Origin: Streptococcus tangpeifui
GTDB taxonomy: Bacteria > Bacillota > Bacilli > Lactobacillales > Streptococcaceae
NCBI RefSeq assembly: GCF_011038795.1
Contig: NZ_JAAKDU010000003.1
Location: forward strand, 124,001-188,000
Length of the DNA: 64,000 nt
Direction: 5' to 3'
A model generated the notes under the pieces. That model searched no databases. It was not told the origin of the DNA and was given only the letters and a program-made list of their open reading frames with translations. This document shows, one piece after another, positions 10,695 through 20,465 of the stretch (positions are counted from its first letter, which is position 1; the number at the start of each line of letters is the position of its first letter). A program made the position numbers and the translations under genes.

Positions 10695-12440
10695 ATGTCA
10701 AAAAATGTCTTTTTACGCTTGTGGTCCTATTTAAAACATTATCAGAGCACCCTCTATCTGGCAATCTTTCTTAAAATTGTGGGAGCAGTGGCCAGTGTTG
10801 TTGAACCCTTTGTTTTGGGTCTCATGGTGACAGAACTGACCTCTAGCCTTTTATCCGGTCGAGCTATTGATGGGAAGAAAATTCTCTTTCTCATTATTGT
10901 TTATGCTATTCGTGGTCTTTTATCTGAAATTGGTAGTTATGGTTCTAATTATTTCATGACCAGAACGGTGCAACGCTCTATCCACGATTTGCGTCATGAT
11001 CTCAGTCATAAAATCAATAAGATTCCTGTATCTTATTTTGATAAGCACAAGTTTGGGGATATGCTGGGGCGCTTTACCAGCGATGTTGAAACTGTTTCTA
11101 ACGCCCTGCAGCAATCCTTCTTGCAGATTATCAATGCAGTTCTAACTCTAGCCATGGTCATCGCTATGGTTCTCTACCTCAATATCCAATTAGGCCTTTT
11201 CGTTATTGCAACGATTCCCATCACTTATTTCTCAGCGTCTTATCTTCTGAAAAAATCCCAGCCCTATTTCAAACGTCAGGCTGATGTTTTAGGAGATATG
11301 AATGGTTTTGTTCAAGAAAATCTGACGGGTTTTAATGTTATCAAGCTCTACGGCCGAGAAGAGGCTTCTGCGCAGGAATTCGACGGTATTCTCGACGAGT
11401 TGCAGGAGGTTGGTTTCAAGGCCAGCTTTATTTCAGGTATCATGATGCCTATCCTCAATGCCATCTCAGATACTTCCTATTTGATTATTGCTGTCTGGGG
11501 CGGCCTCAAGGTTATCGCCGGAAAATTGACCATTGGTAATCTTCAAGCTTTTGTCCAATACCTCTGGCAAATTGGGCAGCCCATTCAAACATTGACTCAA
11601 TTAGCTTCTATGCTCCAATCAGCCCGCTCATCTCTAGAACGGATTTTTGCTGTTCTGGATGAAGAGAATGAAGTAGCTGATGTCACCGAGCACCTCTCCC
11701 ATGATTTAACCGGTCAGGTGTCCTTCAGGCATGTAGATTTCCAATACGCAGAAGGAAAGCCATTGATTAAGGACTTTAATTTGGATGTTCAGCCTGGTCA
11801 GATGATTGCTATTGTTGGGCCGACTGGAGCAGGCAAAACAACCCTAATCAACCTGCTTATGCGCTTTTATGATGTGACCAAGGGCGCTATTACAGTAGAT
11901 GGCCACGATATTCGCCATCTATCTCGGCAGGAGTACCGTCAACAGTTCGGTATGGTGCTCCAAGATGCTTGGCTTTATGAAGGAACCATCAAGGAAAACT
12001 TACGCTTTGCTAAGTTAGATGCGACAGATGAGGAAATTATCGCAGCAGCCAAGGCGGCTAATGTTGACCACTTTATTCGAACCCTGCCAGGCGGTTACAA
12101 TATGGAAACGAACCAAGAATCCAGCAATGTTTCTCTGGGGCAGAAGCAGCTCTTAACCATCGCTAGGGCTCTTTTGGCCGATCCAAAGATTCTGATTTTG
12201 GATGAGGCGACTTCCTCGGTTGATACCCGTTTAGAACTCTTGATTCAAAAAGCCATGAGTCGACTTATGGAGGGACGGACAAGCTTCGTCATTGCCCATC
12301 GCTTATCAACCATTCAAGAAGCTGATAAGATTCTGGTTCTCAAGGACGGTCAAATTATTGAGCAGGGCACTCACGACAGGCTCTTGGCTGATAAGGGCTT
12401 CTATCATGATCTTTATATGAGTCAATTCAGCCAGTCTTAA
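10695..12440 (+). CDS. ABC exporter half-transporter, catalytic partner subunit
   Basis: 581 residues: six-helix membrane domain, then an ATPase domain. Walker A is GPTGAGKTT and Walker B ILILDEATSSVD with the catalytic Glu kept, but the signature is VSLGQKQ instead of LSGGQ. This is the usual complement of the preceding subunit, so the heterodimer has one working and one degenerate site. An earlier in-frame ATG at 10617 lies inside the upstream gene; the ATG at 10695 has AAGGAGGGG in front and starts the recognisable N-terminus. The two genes are 13 bases apart and form an operon. Confidence 0.92.
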   Translation: MSKNVFLRLWSYLKHYQSTLYLAIFLKIVGAVASVVEPFVLGLMVTELTSSLLSGRAIDGKKILFLIIVYAIRGLLSEIGSYGSNYFMTRTVQRSIHDLRHDLSHKINKIPVSYFDKHKFGDMLGRFTSDVETVSNALQQSFLQIINAVLTLAMVIAMVLYLNIQLGLFVIATIPITYFSASYLLKKSQPYFKRQADVLGDMNGFVQENLTGFNVIKLYGREEASAQEFDGILDELQEVGFKASFISGIMMPILNAISDTSYLIIAVWGGLKVIAGKLTIGNLQAFVQYLWQIGQPIQTLTQLASMLQSARSSLERIFAVLDEENEVADVTEHLSHDLTGQVSFRHVDFQYAEGKPLIKDFNLDVQPGQMIAIVGPTGAGKTTLINLLMRFYDVTKGAITVDGHDIRHLSRQEYRQQFGMVLQDAWLYEGTIKENLRFAKLDATDEEIIAAAKAANVDHFIRTLPGGYNMETNQESSNVSLGQKQLLTIARALLADPKILILDEATSSVDTRLELLIQKAMSRLMEGRTSFVIAHRLSTIQEADKILVLKDGQIIEQGTHDRLLADKGFYHDLYMSQFSQS

Positions 12441-12567
12441 AACAGTGCTATCAATTCCTTCACTGCAGGCTAACCTCTTTTGCCCTTTTGAATGAAAGTA
12501 TTTATGGGAGAAGCGTATCGAGAATGAAAAAAGCACGGAAAGTCTATTTTAAACAAAGGAGTTAACA

Positions 12568-13140
12568 ATGAATGGATTAGAAGATATGAGCTCAGAAGAA
12601 CTTCGGCAGCTTTTTCCTATCTTTTTGGTAGCCCACAATGATGACTGGACAAATTGGTATGAAGAGGAGAAAAAGAGTATTTTGGACTTACTTGCGGATA
12701 AATTTTCTGTCAGCGTTCATCATATTGGCAGCACCGCTATTCCCAAGATTTGGGCTAAAAACATTGTGGATATTTTACTGGAAGCTGATAACAGACAAAG
12801 TCTTCAAGAGATTAAGACCATCCTGCTGGCTAACGGTTGGCTTTTTATGAGCAAGACTGAAACTCGCATATCGCTTAAGAAAGGTTACACAACAAGTGGT
12901 TTTGCTCCAAGAGTTTTTCATCTGCATCTGCGACTTTTGGGAGATTGTGATGAACTCTATTTTAGAGACTATCTGATTAAACATCCGAAAACGGCTAAAG
13001 CTTATGAAGAGTTGAAACTTTCTCTCTGGAAAAAATTCGAACACGACCGTAATAGTTATACGGAGGCTAAAGCAGACTTTATCAGGAAATATACTGAATT
13101 AGAAAAGCAAAAGGGTGATAAGAATAGGAAAATCCTATAA
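12568..13140 (+). CDS. GrpB family nucleotidyltransferase-fold protein
   Basis: 190 residues, cytoplasmic. The block HHIGSTAIPKIWAKNIVDIL (residues about 51-70) is the GrpB signature: the G-S-T-A-I-P strand followed by K-x-x-V-D-I is the nucleotidyltransferase active-site pattern. Further family blocks are FHLHLR and FRDYLIKHPKTAKAYEELK. GrpB proteins occur alone or fused to CoaE; their reaction is not well established. An AAAGGAG ribosome binding site precedes the ATG. It is monocistronic and ends before a strong terminator at 13201. Confidence 0.88.
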   Translation: MNGLEDMSSEELRQLFPIFLVAHNDDWTNWYEEEKKSILDLLADKFSVSVHHIGSTAIPKIWAKNIVDILLEADNRQSLQEIKTILLANGWLFMSKTETRISLKKGYTTSGFAPRVFHLHLRLLGDCDELYFRDYLIKHPKTAKAYEELKLSLWKKFEHDRNSYTEAKADFIRKYTELEKQKGDKNRKIL

Positions 13141-13200
13141 TACAGCCTACTTTCCTCGGTTTGACAGATAGCCAAACAATTGAAGTGTTAATCATTTGTC

Positions 13201-13232
13201 AATCCTGCATCGGCCATGATGCAGGATTTTTC
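13201..13232 (+). terminator. Strong rho-independent terminator after the GrpB-like gene
   Basis: Perfect 11-bp stem AATCCTGCATC / GATGCAGGATT with a 6-base loop and a following U-run. Confidence 0.9.
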
Positions 13233-13277
13233 ATTATGGCTTGAAGCTAGTTTTTCTCAAAGAGAAAAACAAGAAAA

Positions 13278-13296
13278 CCACCAGCTTAGCTGGTGG
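13278..13296 (-). repeat. Perfect 8-bp hairpin with U-rich run on the minus strand
   Basis: CCACCAGC-TTA-GCTGGTGG. Read leftward, the stem is followed by TTTTCTTGTTTTTCTC, so it would work as a terminator for minus-strand transcription. No minus-strand gene ends here: the next leftward gene starts beyond 13.8 kb and has its own terminator. Confidence 0.6.
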
Positions 13297-13434
13297 CTGA
13301 TAAAGACTTCTAGTTTCCATTTATTATGCGATTGTCAGTTCGCTTTGCGGCTTTGGATGCCAAACAAATAAATCACTCGCAAATGTCTAGAAGAAAATTG
13401 CTATGATAAGAATGTAAGGAGGGGAGAGAAGTGC

Positions 13435-13653
13435 ATGATGATTTTGAAAGATAAAGGTCAAGAAGTTATACACCTTTCTGCTAGACAAAGAGACTTTATG
13501 ACTTCTGAAGCTTTGACACAGGAACTCCAGGCCATTTCATCAGCGGCTTTTTATAGTATGTGTTTCGCACTACCGATCTTTTTTGAATTTTTATATTTTA
13601 CAAGGCTGAGAATACTTTGTAGTTATGAAGCTAATATTTCTTATTATGATTAG
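13435..13653 (+). CDS. Small hypothetical protein, possible
   Basis: 72 codons. In its favour: a TATGAT-like box about 30 bases upstream and the purine-rich AGGAGGGGAGAG before ATG ATG. The first 40 residues are polar (LSARQRDFMTSEALTQELQA); residues about 41-60 are hydrophobic (MCFALPIFFEFLYF), giving one possible membrane segment near the C-terminus. I do not recognise the family. The C-terminal third looks unlike a finished protein and may be read-through into intergenic DNA after a frameshift, so this could be a remnant. It lies between two hairpins. Confidence 0.35.
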   Translation: MMILKDKGQEVIHLSARQRDFMTSEALTQELQAISSAAFYSMCFALPIFFEFLYFTRLRILCSYEANISYYD

Positions 13654-13723
13654 CCAGATTGGATTTGGATATTAAAAGGATGGATTGACCATTGACCAAA
13701 TTTTTGAAAATATTTTATGATTT

Positions 13724-13747
13724 GTCTCGCACCGCAAGGTGCGAGAC
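13724..13747. repeat. Perfect 10-bp hairpin with GCAA tetraloop
   Basis: GTCTCGCACC-GCAA-GGTGCGAGAC: a GC-rich perfect stem closed by a GNRA tetraloop, standing 25 bases from the bidirectional terminator at 13773. No U-run follows directly on either strand, so it is not a simple terminator; it may be part of a structured RNA. Confidence 0.75.
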
Positions 13748-13772
13748 GGACTAAAAGTCACATAATTAAAAA

Positions 13773-13796
13773 GGTCCGAAATTTTTCGGATCTTTT
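13773..13796. terminator. Bidirectional terminator
   Basis: GGTCCGAA (13773-13780) pairs with TTCGGATC (13785-13792, one G-U). U-runs exist on both strands, so it can serve the leftward DUF308 gene ending at 13820 and any rightward transcript from 13.4 kb. Confidence 0.8.
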
Positions 13797-13819
13797 GTTG
13801 TTATTTAATAGTTTACAGT

Positions 13820-14323
13820 TCAGCGAATCCTAAAGTAGAGCGAGAGAAGGGCAATGCCAATCATCAAGAAGAAGGAAGCGACCATAATGCCAATAATACT
13901 GGCCGAAAACAGGGGGCTGCCCAGTAGAATAAGGCCAAATAGGATAGTAAGAACAGCCGAGGAGAGATTGATGGAGTATCTCGGATAGCCAGCCCGACGT
14001 AGCTGAACGCCAGTGACTAGGCGCAGCAGTCCAGATAGCAAGACCCAGTAAGCAATGATGGTCATAAAGGCTTTAGTCAAGGAAAAGACAGAGCTGCTCA
14101 GAAGTACAAAGCCAAAGACGACAGAAAGCAGACTTTGAATGAGCTGCCAAATGCTACGGTATTGGGGACTGTTCAAATATTCCAAAAAACTAGCAATTCC
14201 AGTCACAAAGATAATCAAGGCGATGATCCAGGCAATCGTAGCCACGCTTGTTAGTGGATTAGCAAAGAGAAAGACAGCGTACAGGATTGAAAACACTCCT
14301 CCGATTAAAGGAAACCATTTCAT
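13820..14323 (-). CDS. DUF308 / HdeD-like membrane protein
   Basis: 167 residues, almost entirely membrane helices: about six hydrophobic segments, in pairs, starting MKWFPLIGGVFSILYAVFLF. This fits the DUF308 family (HdeD, named for acid-resistance membrane proteins in E. coli), which has repeated two-helix units. The actual function in streptococci is unknown. The start ATG is followed directly by the family N-terminus and preceded by an AAGTGAGG-type site. It is monocistronic on the minus strand, ending in the shared terminator at 13773. Confidence 0.8.
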   Translation of the reverse strand: MKWFPLIGGVFSILYAVFLFANPLTSVATIAWIIALIIFVTGIASFLEYLNSPQYRSIWQLIQSLLSVVFGFVLLSSSVFSLTKAFMTIIAYWVLLSGLLRLVTGVQLRRAGYPRYSINLSSAVLTILFGLILLGSPLFSASIIGIMVASFFLMIGIALLSLYFRIR

Positions 14324-14542
14324 AAGTAGACCTCACTTCTATGTTTATCCCTATTATAGTTTAGCAATAAAAGAAAAGCAAAGAGAACCCATCATTATTA
14401 ATAAAAATAGGGACATGGCAATAGTTCGAGACCATCGCTATGTCCTTTTCTCAGAAGATCTAGTAGTTTATACTCTTTGAAAGTCAAAATAATAAGCCTT
14501 CGAGTACACAGCCTAATACATTCGTGGCAAGTTTCTATGTTG

Positions 14543-15403
14543 TTACTCATTAGCATGAATGTCATAATTGTTGAGTAGCCAATCACCAACGCCCGGTGCG
14601 TCTGGGTTGTGAGCAGGTTGATTTTTATCAAGAGCGCGCAGTTCTTCCATTTCTTGGCTTGTCAATTCAAATTCGAAAATATCAAGATTCGATTTGATAC
14701 GAGCTGGTTTAGTTGATTTTGGCAAGACAAGGATACCTTCTTGGTTCTCAAAGCGAAGGATAATTTGTCCGACATCTTTACCGTATTTTTCAGCCAGCTT
14801 TTTGATGACTGGATCAGACAGCAGCTCCTTATTCCCCTGACCAAGTGGTCCCCAAGCCTCGATGAGGACATTATCTTTAGCTAGCAGTTCTCGCAATTCT
14901 TTTTGTTGGGCATAGGGGTGCATTTCAACTTGGTTGACAGCAGGCCTAGTTTTAAACTGTGGCACATACTCTTTCCATAGTTTAGGTGTCATATTAGAGA
15001 CACCGATAGATTTGATTTTGCCAGCAGCCTGAAAATTCTCCAAGGCACGCCAGCCATCTAAGACCTCTCCGTAAGGCTGATGAAGCAGGACCAAATCGAT
15101 GTAGTCTAAATTAAGCTTTTCTAACGAAGTATTTAAGCCTTTGACGGCTAAATCATAGGCGTAATCCTGCAGCCAGAGCTTGGTAGTCACGAAGATTTCT
15201 TCGCGCGGAATGCCAGAGTCCGCAATAGCTTGGCCAACTTCTTTTTCATTCATGTAAGCCTGTGCGGTGTCGATGTGGCGATAGCCCACCGCGAGAGCTT
15301 CTTTGACTGCCGTATAAGTCGAGCCGTCCGCAGGGATGCGGAAGACCCCGAAACCAACTGCGGGGATAGTATTGCCGTCGTTAAGTGTAAATGTTTGTAC
15401 CAT
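14543..15403 (-). CDS. Aldo/keto reductase
   Basis: 286 residues, a full-length (beta/alpha)8 NADPH-dependent oxidoreductase of the 2,5-diketo-D-gluconate reductase/YtbE type. The catalytic tetrad is visible: D in GYRHIDTAQAY, Y in the same segment (AYMNE), K in TTKLW, and H in LLHQPYG. The C-terminal NADPH-binding block ILVLPKSTKPARIKSN is present. The start at MVQTFTLNDG, with AAAAAGGAG in front, is preferred over an ATG seven codons upstream. It is leftward, third along from a divergent LysR gene, but a 286-base gap separates it from the SDR genes, so it may have its own promoter. Confidence 0.92.
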   Translation of the reverse strand: MVQTFTLNDGNTIPAVGFGVFRIPADGSTYTAVKEALAVGYRHIDTAQAYMNEKEVGQAIADSGIPREEIFVTTKLWLQDYAYDLAVKGLNTSLEKLNLDYIDLVLLHQPYGEVLDGWRALENFQAAGKIKSIGVSNMTPKLWKEYVPQFKTRPAVNQVEMHPYAQQKELRELLAKDNVLIEAWGPLGQGNKELLSDPVIKKLAEKYGKDVGQIILRFENQEGILVLPKSTKPARIKSNLDIFEFELTSQEMEELRALDKNQPAHNPDAPGVGDWLLNNYDIHANE

Positions 15404-15480
15404 GGTTTTTCTCCTTTTTAACAAGATATAAAGCCGTTAAGCGACTCAAAGAAATTTAGGAAACCTGACGAGGAAACACT

Positions 15481-15533
15481 AAAGATCCTAGGAAAGCGAG
15501 TCTAATTTCACAGAGTCGTAGGCGCGTTCAATT
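15481..15533 (+). repeat. Dispersed intergenic repeat, family B, copy 1
   Basis: AAAGATCCTAGGAAAGCGAG then TTTCACAGAGTCGTAGGCGC. Related, degenerate copies lie at about 20571, 20840 and 43082. It falls in the 286-base gap upstream of the aldo/keto reductase. Confidence 0.5.
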
Positions 15534-15689
15534 AACAAGATACAGCCAGATATCTGTTAGCTAAGTGTTATGCACTTGGTAACAAAGGCTAATGATAAGA
15601 GTGAATTGGCTGCTTCTAGTTTTATTTTTTTCAAAATTTGCCAAAAGCTAACTAAATAATATAAGCTATTACTAAACAAGTAATGTACG

Positions 15690-16274
15690 CTAATCGCGTA
15701 CAATGCCAAAGTTTGTATTGACAAATCTGCTTGGTTCCAGTGCGACTTCCTTTACAAAATCAGCGATAGCCAGCCGCGAAATATTGTTGGCATAAATGAT
15801 ATCACCTTTGGGAATTAAATCATAAGAGCGGTCGCTTGAATTGTCAAGCCAACCTGGTCGTAAAATTGTGATATCAAGGCCTGAGTTTTCCAAAATATCA
15901 GCAGCCTGTCGATAAGGTCTTAGAATTCCTGCAACTTGGCCATTTTGACCAGGTAATTCACCATAAATGCCATAAGATGAAATAAAAATAATGCGCTTGG
16001 TCTGTGTTGCCTGCATGGCATTGATGATGGCTGTTACCATTCTTGGCAGATCGCCTGATAAAGCAACGAAAACGAGATCACTGCCAGTAAGGGCTTGTTC
16101 TAAGGCAGCTTTATCAAAGACACTGGCTGCGATTTTTATCGTACGAGCGCTATCTGGCAGTTTATTGGCCGACCGAGAAAACAAGGTTAGCTCCGCATCT
16201 GTCTCATCTAATAATATTTTTGTTGTGGCACGGCCGAGTGACCCTGTTGCGCCGATGATTGTTACTTGTGTCAT
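15690..16274 (-). CDS. NAD(P)-binding atypical SDR / NmrA-like protein
   Basis: 194 residues. The N-terminus MTQVTIIGATGSLGRAT is the Rossmann glycine motif of atypical short-chain dehydrogenases (G-A-T-G-x-x-G). Later blocks, VFVALSGDLP, IIFISSYGIYGELPG and LDITILRPGWLDN, are typical of the NAD(P)H-binding/NmrA-like group used as redox sensors or reductases. YGIYG stands where the active-site Tyr is usually found, but no clear YxxxK is seen, so catalysis is uncertain. An AGAGGA ribosome binding site precedes it. It starts 15 bases after the next SDR gene and is in the same leftward operon. Confidence 0.85.
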   Translation of the reverse strand: MTQVTIIGATGSLGRATTKILLDETDAELTLFSRSANKLPDSARTIKIAASVFDKAALEQALTGSDLVFVALSGDLPRMVTAIINAMQATQTKRIIFISSYGIYGELPGQNGQVAGILRPYRQAADILENSGLDITILRPGWLDNSSDRSYDLIPKGDIIYANNISRLAIADFVKEVALEPSRFVNTNFGIVRD

Positions 16275-16288
16275 TTGATATCCTCTTT

Positions 16289-17110
16289 CTATCCCATACG
16301 GCCATTCTTCATGGCAGCGATGACCCCACCGTCAATAAGAAGGTCTGTTCCTGTAATGAAGCTAGCCTCCTCGCTAAGTAAATAGGCACTCGCAGTGGCA
16401 ACTTCAGCTGTTGTTCCAACACGTTTAGTGGCCGAATTATCAATCAAAGATTGGTAACCAGTCGGATTTGCTTTCAGTTCGTGACGTGCCAAAGGTGTAA
16501 TGATGATACCAGGGCTGATACTATTGAGTCGAGCTCCGCGCTCTGCCCAATTTAGACTTTCTGCCTGAACCCTCAGAATATTGCCCTGCTTGGAGATACC
16601 ATAGGCACCTCCAGGCATATCTTCTTGAATAAAATCCAATTTGCCTAAATCATCTGCTGGTGCTGTCATCAAGGCTTGACGTTGTTCAACTGTCACAAAG
16701 TCCGTAAACATGTGTCCAGCCATACTTGAAATGACAAGACCAGAACCACCAGGTGCTATGATTTTTCCGAAAATTTCTAGAGCGATAGCTGTCCCAACCA
16801 GATCCACCCGAAGGACATCCGCAAAAGTAGCTTGATTTGGTGAAAGTCCCGCTGTATGGACGTAGTAGTTGATATCGCCTAGTTGTTTGGCCTTATCGGC
16901 AAAGGCTTGGATAGAGGCGCGTTCACCTGCGTCAACAATGACTGTTTCGACGGTGAAGCCAGCATTCTCCAAATCTTCCTTGGCATTCTCAAGATTTGTT
17001 TGATTGATATCTCCTAAAATAAGTGTTTTGCTGGTTGCGATGCGGCGCACAATTTCAAGTCCAATAGCTCCTGTACCTAGCAGGACTACAATATCCTTTG
17101 ATTTTTTCAT
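16289..17110 (-). CDS. Short-chain dehydrogenase/reductase
   Basis: 273 residues. Classical SDR layout: cofactor loop LLGTGAIGLEIVRRI near residues 10-24, a D-A-G strand (VDAGERAS), catalytic Ser in VISSMAG, catalytic Tyr and Lys in YGISKQG, the SPGIIITP segment, and the C-terminal ITGTDLLIDGG block. It is NAD(P)-dependent; the substrate is unknown. The first loop reads GTGAIG where most SDRs have TGxxxGxG, a mild departure. It heads a two-gene block with the NmrA-like gene and lies 494 bases downstream of the promoter next to lysR, with the NTF2-like gene between. Confidence 0.88.
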   Translation of the reverse strand: MKKSKDIVVLLGTGAIGLEIVRRIATSKTLILGDINQTNLENAKEDLENAGFTVETVIVDAGERASIQAFADKAKQLGDINYYVHTAGLSPNQATFADVLRVDLVGTAIALEIFGKIIAPGGSGLVISSMAGHMFTDFVTVEQRQALMTAPADDLGKLDFIQEDMPGGAYGISKQGNILRVQAESLNWAERGARLNSISPGIIITPLARHELKANPTGYQSLIDNSATKRVGTTAEVATASAYLLSEEASFITGTDLLIDGGVIAAMKNGRMG

Positions 17111-17234
17111 ATTTATAATTCATTCCTTCCTTATCCTATAGTTTTAATCAATTTTACACGCCCAGCCGGTAAATTTCTGCTCCAGTCATTATAATACTTA
17201 GTAACTTAAGAGTGCTAGAGTAAAAAATCCTTTC

Positions 17235-17606
17235 TCAATAGGTGCTAGCCACTTGCTTGGTAATTTTCCACTGACCGTTCACTTTTTCAAAATACATTTT
17301 GGTTTGCAAACGCCAGATTGAAGGCCCTATGCCCCAAACCCGCGCTTTGATACGGCTTTGCCCGATGAGACTGGCGCTGTTTTCCCCGACAGTCACCCCC
17401 TTAATGGCCTCCTCCTGCCAGGAGTAGTAGGTCATCTCCCCTGAAGCGATCTGGTCCAGCCACTCGCTCACCGGCTGACGATAACCTGTCATGTGAATCA
17501 GTAAGGTACCTGGTTCCAACAGCTTTTCAAGCATATTAATATCCTTGGTCACCATAGCTTGATTGATTTGGCGGTAAAGATTTTTCAAGATTTCATCATC
17601 TGTCAC
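17235..17606 (-). CDS. NTF2-like (SnoaL-type) small protein
   Basis: About 123 residues. DEILKNLYRQINQAMVTKDI, then LEKLLEPGTLLIHMTGY and a beta-rich second half ending VNGQWKITKQ give the cone-shaped NTF2/DUF4440 fold, a ligand-binding or isomerase-like shell. Start choice: the ATG at 17610-17612 is only 2 bases from AGGAGG, while the GTG at 17604-17606 sits 8 bases away, so GTG (V-T-D-D-E-I) is the likelier start; a further in-frame ATG at 17666 lies inside the promoter. It is the first gene of the leftward redox cluster, divergent from lysR. Function unknown. Confidence 0.78.
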   Translation of the reverse strand: MTDDEILKNLYRQINQAMVTKDINMLEKLLEPGTLLIHMTGYRQPVSEWLDQIASGEMTYYSWQEEAIKGVTVGENSASLIGQSRIKARVWGIGPSIWRLQTKMYFEKVNGQWKITKQVASTY

Positions 17607-17636
17607 AAGCATTACCTCCTTTTGGTTGATGAATTC

Positions 17637-17666
17637 AGTATAAACCCTTATAATCAAATTATCCAA
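17637..17666 (-). promoter_or_regulatory. Promoter of the leftward NTF2/SDR cluster
   Basis: On the minus strand TTGGAT (17666-17661), 18-base spacer, TATACT (17642-17637). The adjoining AT-rich 160-base gap to lysR holds several ATAATCA/TGATTAT inverted repeats of the kind LysR regulators bind, but no single site can be named. Confidence 0.6.
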
Positions 17667-17827
17667 TACTTATTTTTGATTATTAATAAAATTATTTTAT
17701 AAGGAAAAGAAAGGAGCTAAACACAGGCTGTGTGTGAAGTGAGTTAAAAGTTATTTATCACTGAGATGCAAGTATCTTCGGTTAGTTTTCTATCTTAGCC
17801 ACGTTCGCTTAATAGCCTATTTTAATT

Positions 17828-18715
17828 ATGAATACCAAACAAATGACTTACCTGATTGAAACGGCTAAAACCCTGAATTTGAGCCGTGCTGCTGAAAATC
17901 TCTACATTTCTCAGCCATCCTTATCCTACCAAATCAAGGTTATTGAAGAAGAAGTCGGCTTTGCAATTTTTGATCGTATTGGAAAAAGCATTCGTCTGAC
18001 GCCTGCTGGAGAAGAATTGGTTGTGTCGCTGCAGCGCATTTCGAGGGAGCTGCAGTTTGCCATTGAGCAGGCACAAAATATGGGGGAACGCTACAAGGAT
18101 TCGATTAAAATTGGATTTTCAACCCGAACATCCCTCTATTATCTGCCTGAGGCTATCAAAATCTTTGAGAAAAAACAACCATCGGTGCAGATTGTGCCAA
18201 AGATTCAGTCACCCGATGATTTCGTCAGTTCCTTCATGCGCAGAGAGCTGGACATGATTTTGCTGCCAAGGGAAGAGGCTGAAAAGTTAGCTGGCGTCAG
18301 CCTTCATCCACTTTTTATAAGTCACATCTATCTCTTGTGCCAAAATTCAGATCTGCTCGCTCAGAAAGAAATCATCACAGCTGATGACTTGGCCCACCGT
18401 ACTTTGCTGGTAAACGGAGGTTCATCGTCAAAACTTCGCCAAGTCCAGCAGCGCGTCTTATCAAGTGTTCCTATTCATTACTATAACAGTCCGACGCATG
18501 ATTTTACTCTGATCCAAGTCGCAAGTGGCAAAGCCATTTGCCTCTCGCCAGGTTTCCTCAATGATTACTCGGGACAGTTTGCTTGGGTACCATTTGATTG
18601 TCCAGAGCAGTTTGACTTTGTCTTAGTGACACATGAGGATAATCGTATCACTAGTGTCAAGGTGCTGATTGACATCTTACAAGATTTATATGATGGGGCG
18701 AGAGATCGTTTTTAA
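17828..18715 (+). CDS. LysR family transcriptional regulator
   Basis: 295 residues, standard LTTR size. The N-terminal winged helix-turn-helix is at residues 1-60 (LNLSRAAENLYISQPSLSYQ as recognition region, then EEEVGFAIFDR); residues about 90-290 form the periplasmic-binding-like effector domain. It is divergent from the NTF2/SDR cluster, the usual LysR layout, so it probably controls that cluster and itself. No ribosome binding site is evident before the ATG. The inducer is unknown; an oxidised or carbonyl compound would suit the neighbouring reductases, but that is inference. Confidence 0.92.
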   Translation: MNTKQMTYLIETAKTLNLSRAAENLYISQPSLSYQIKVIEEEVGFAIFDRIGKSIRLTPAGEELVVSLQRISRELQFAIEQAQNMGERYKDSIKIGFSTRTSLYYLPEAIKIFEKKQPSVQIVPKIQSPDDFVSSFMRRELDMILLPREEAEKLAGVSLHPLFISHIYLLCQNSDLLAQKEIITADDLAHRTLLVNGGSSSKLRQVQQRVLSSVPIHYYNSPTHDFTLIQVASGKAICLSPGFLNDYSGQFAWVPFDCPEQFDFVLVTHEDNRITSVKVLIDILQDLYDGARDRF

Positions 18716-18937
18716 GTATTTTAAAGTATCAAAACTTTGCATCGTTTTGAATGCTCCTCTATAATTCATCAGATATAAAAAGGATTTCCTTGAAATTTAG
18801 CTAGAAGTCACTTAGAGATAGTGATCATCCCTTTTGAGATTTAATTTTCCACCAGATAAGAAGGGGAGCAGCCTGAGAGTCGTGTTATAAAATCTAACAT
18901 AAAAATCGAAAAAAATTAAAAAAATTGCACAAAGGCC

Positions 18938-18967
18938 TTGACAAAATATTCTGAAAATTTGTATAAT
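18938..18967 (+). promoter_or_regulatory. Strong gdhA promoter
   Basis: TTGACA (18938-18943), 18-base spacer, TATAAT (18962-18967), both consensus hexamers, in very AT-rich DNA. The leader to the ATG is about 45 bases. The 303-base gap from lysR holds nothing else recognisable. Confidence 0.88.
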
Positions 18968-18982
18968 AGCACACGTAAATAG

Positions 18983-20371
<1,389 letters not shown>

Positions 20372-20435
20372 TCCAACACGTATGGCAAAGATCTCACTGT
20401 GATCTAATGCACGATCGATATTTTTCAATAGATTA

Positions 20436-20465
20436 GGCTCGGAATATCTTTTTCCGAGCCTTTTT
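20436..20465 (+). terminator. Rho-independent terminator after gdhA
   Basis: Perfect 9-bp stem GGCTCGGAA / TTCCGAGCC, 7-base loop, five Us. Confidence 0.92.
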
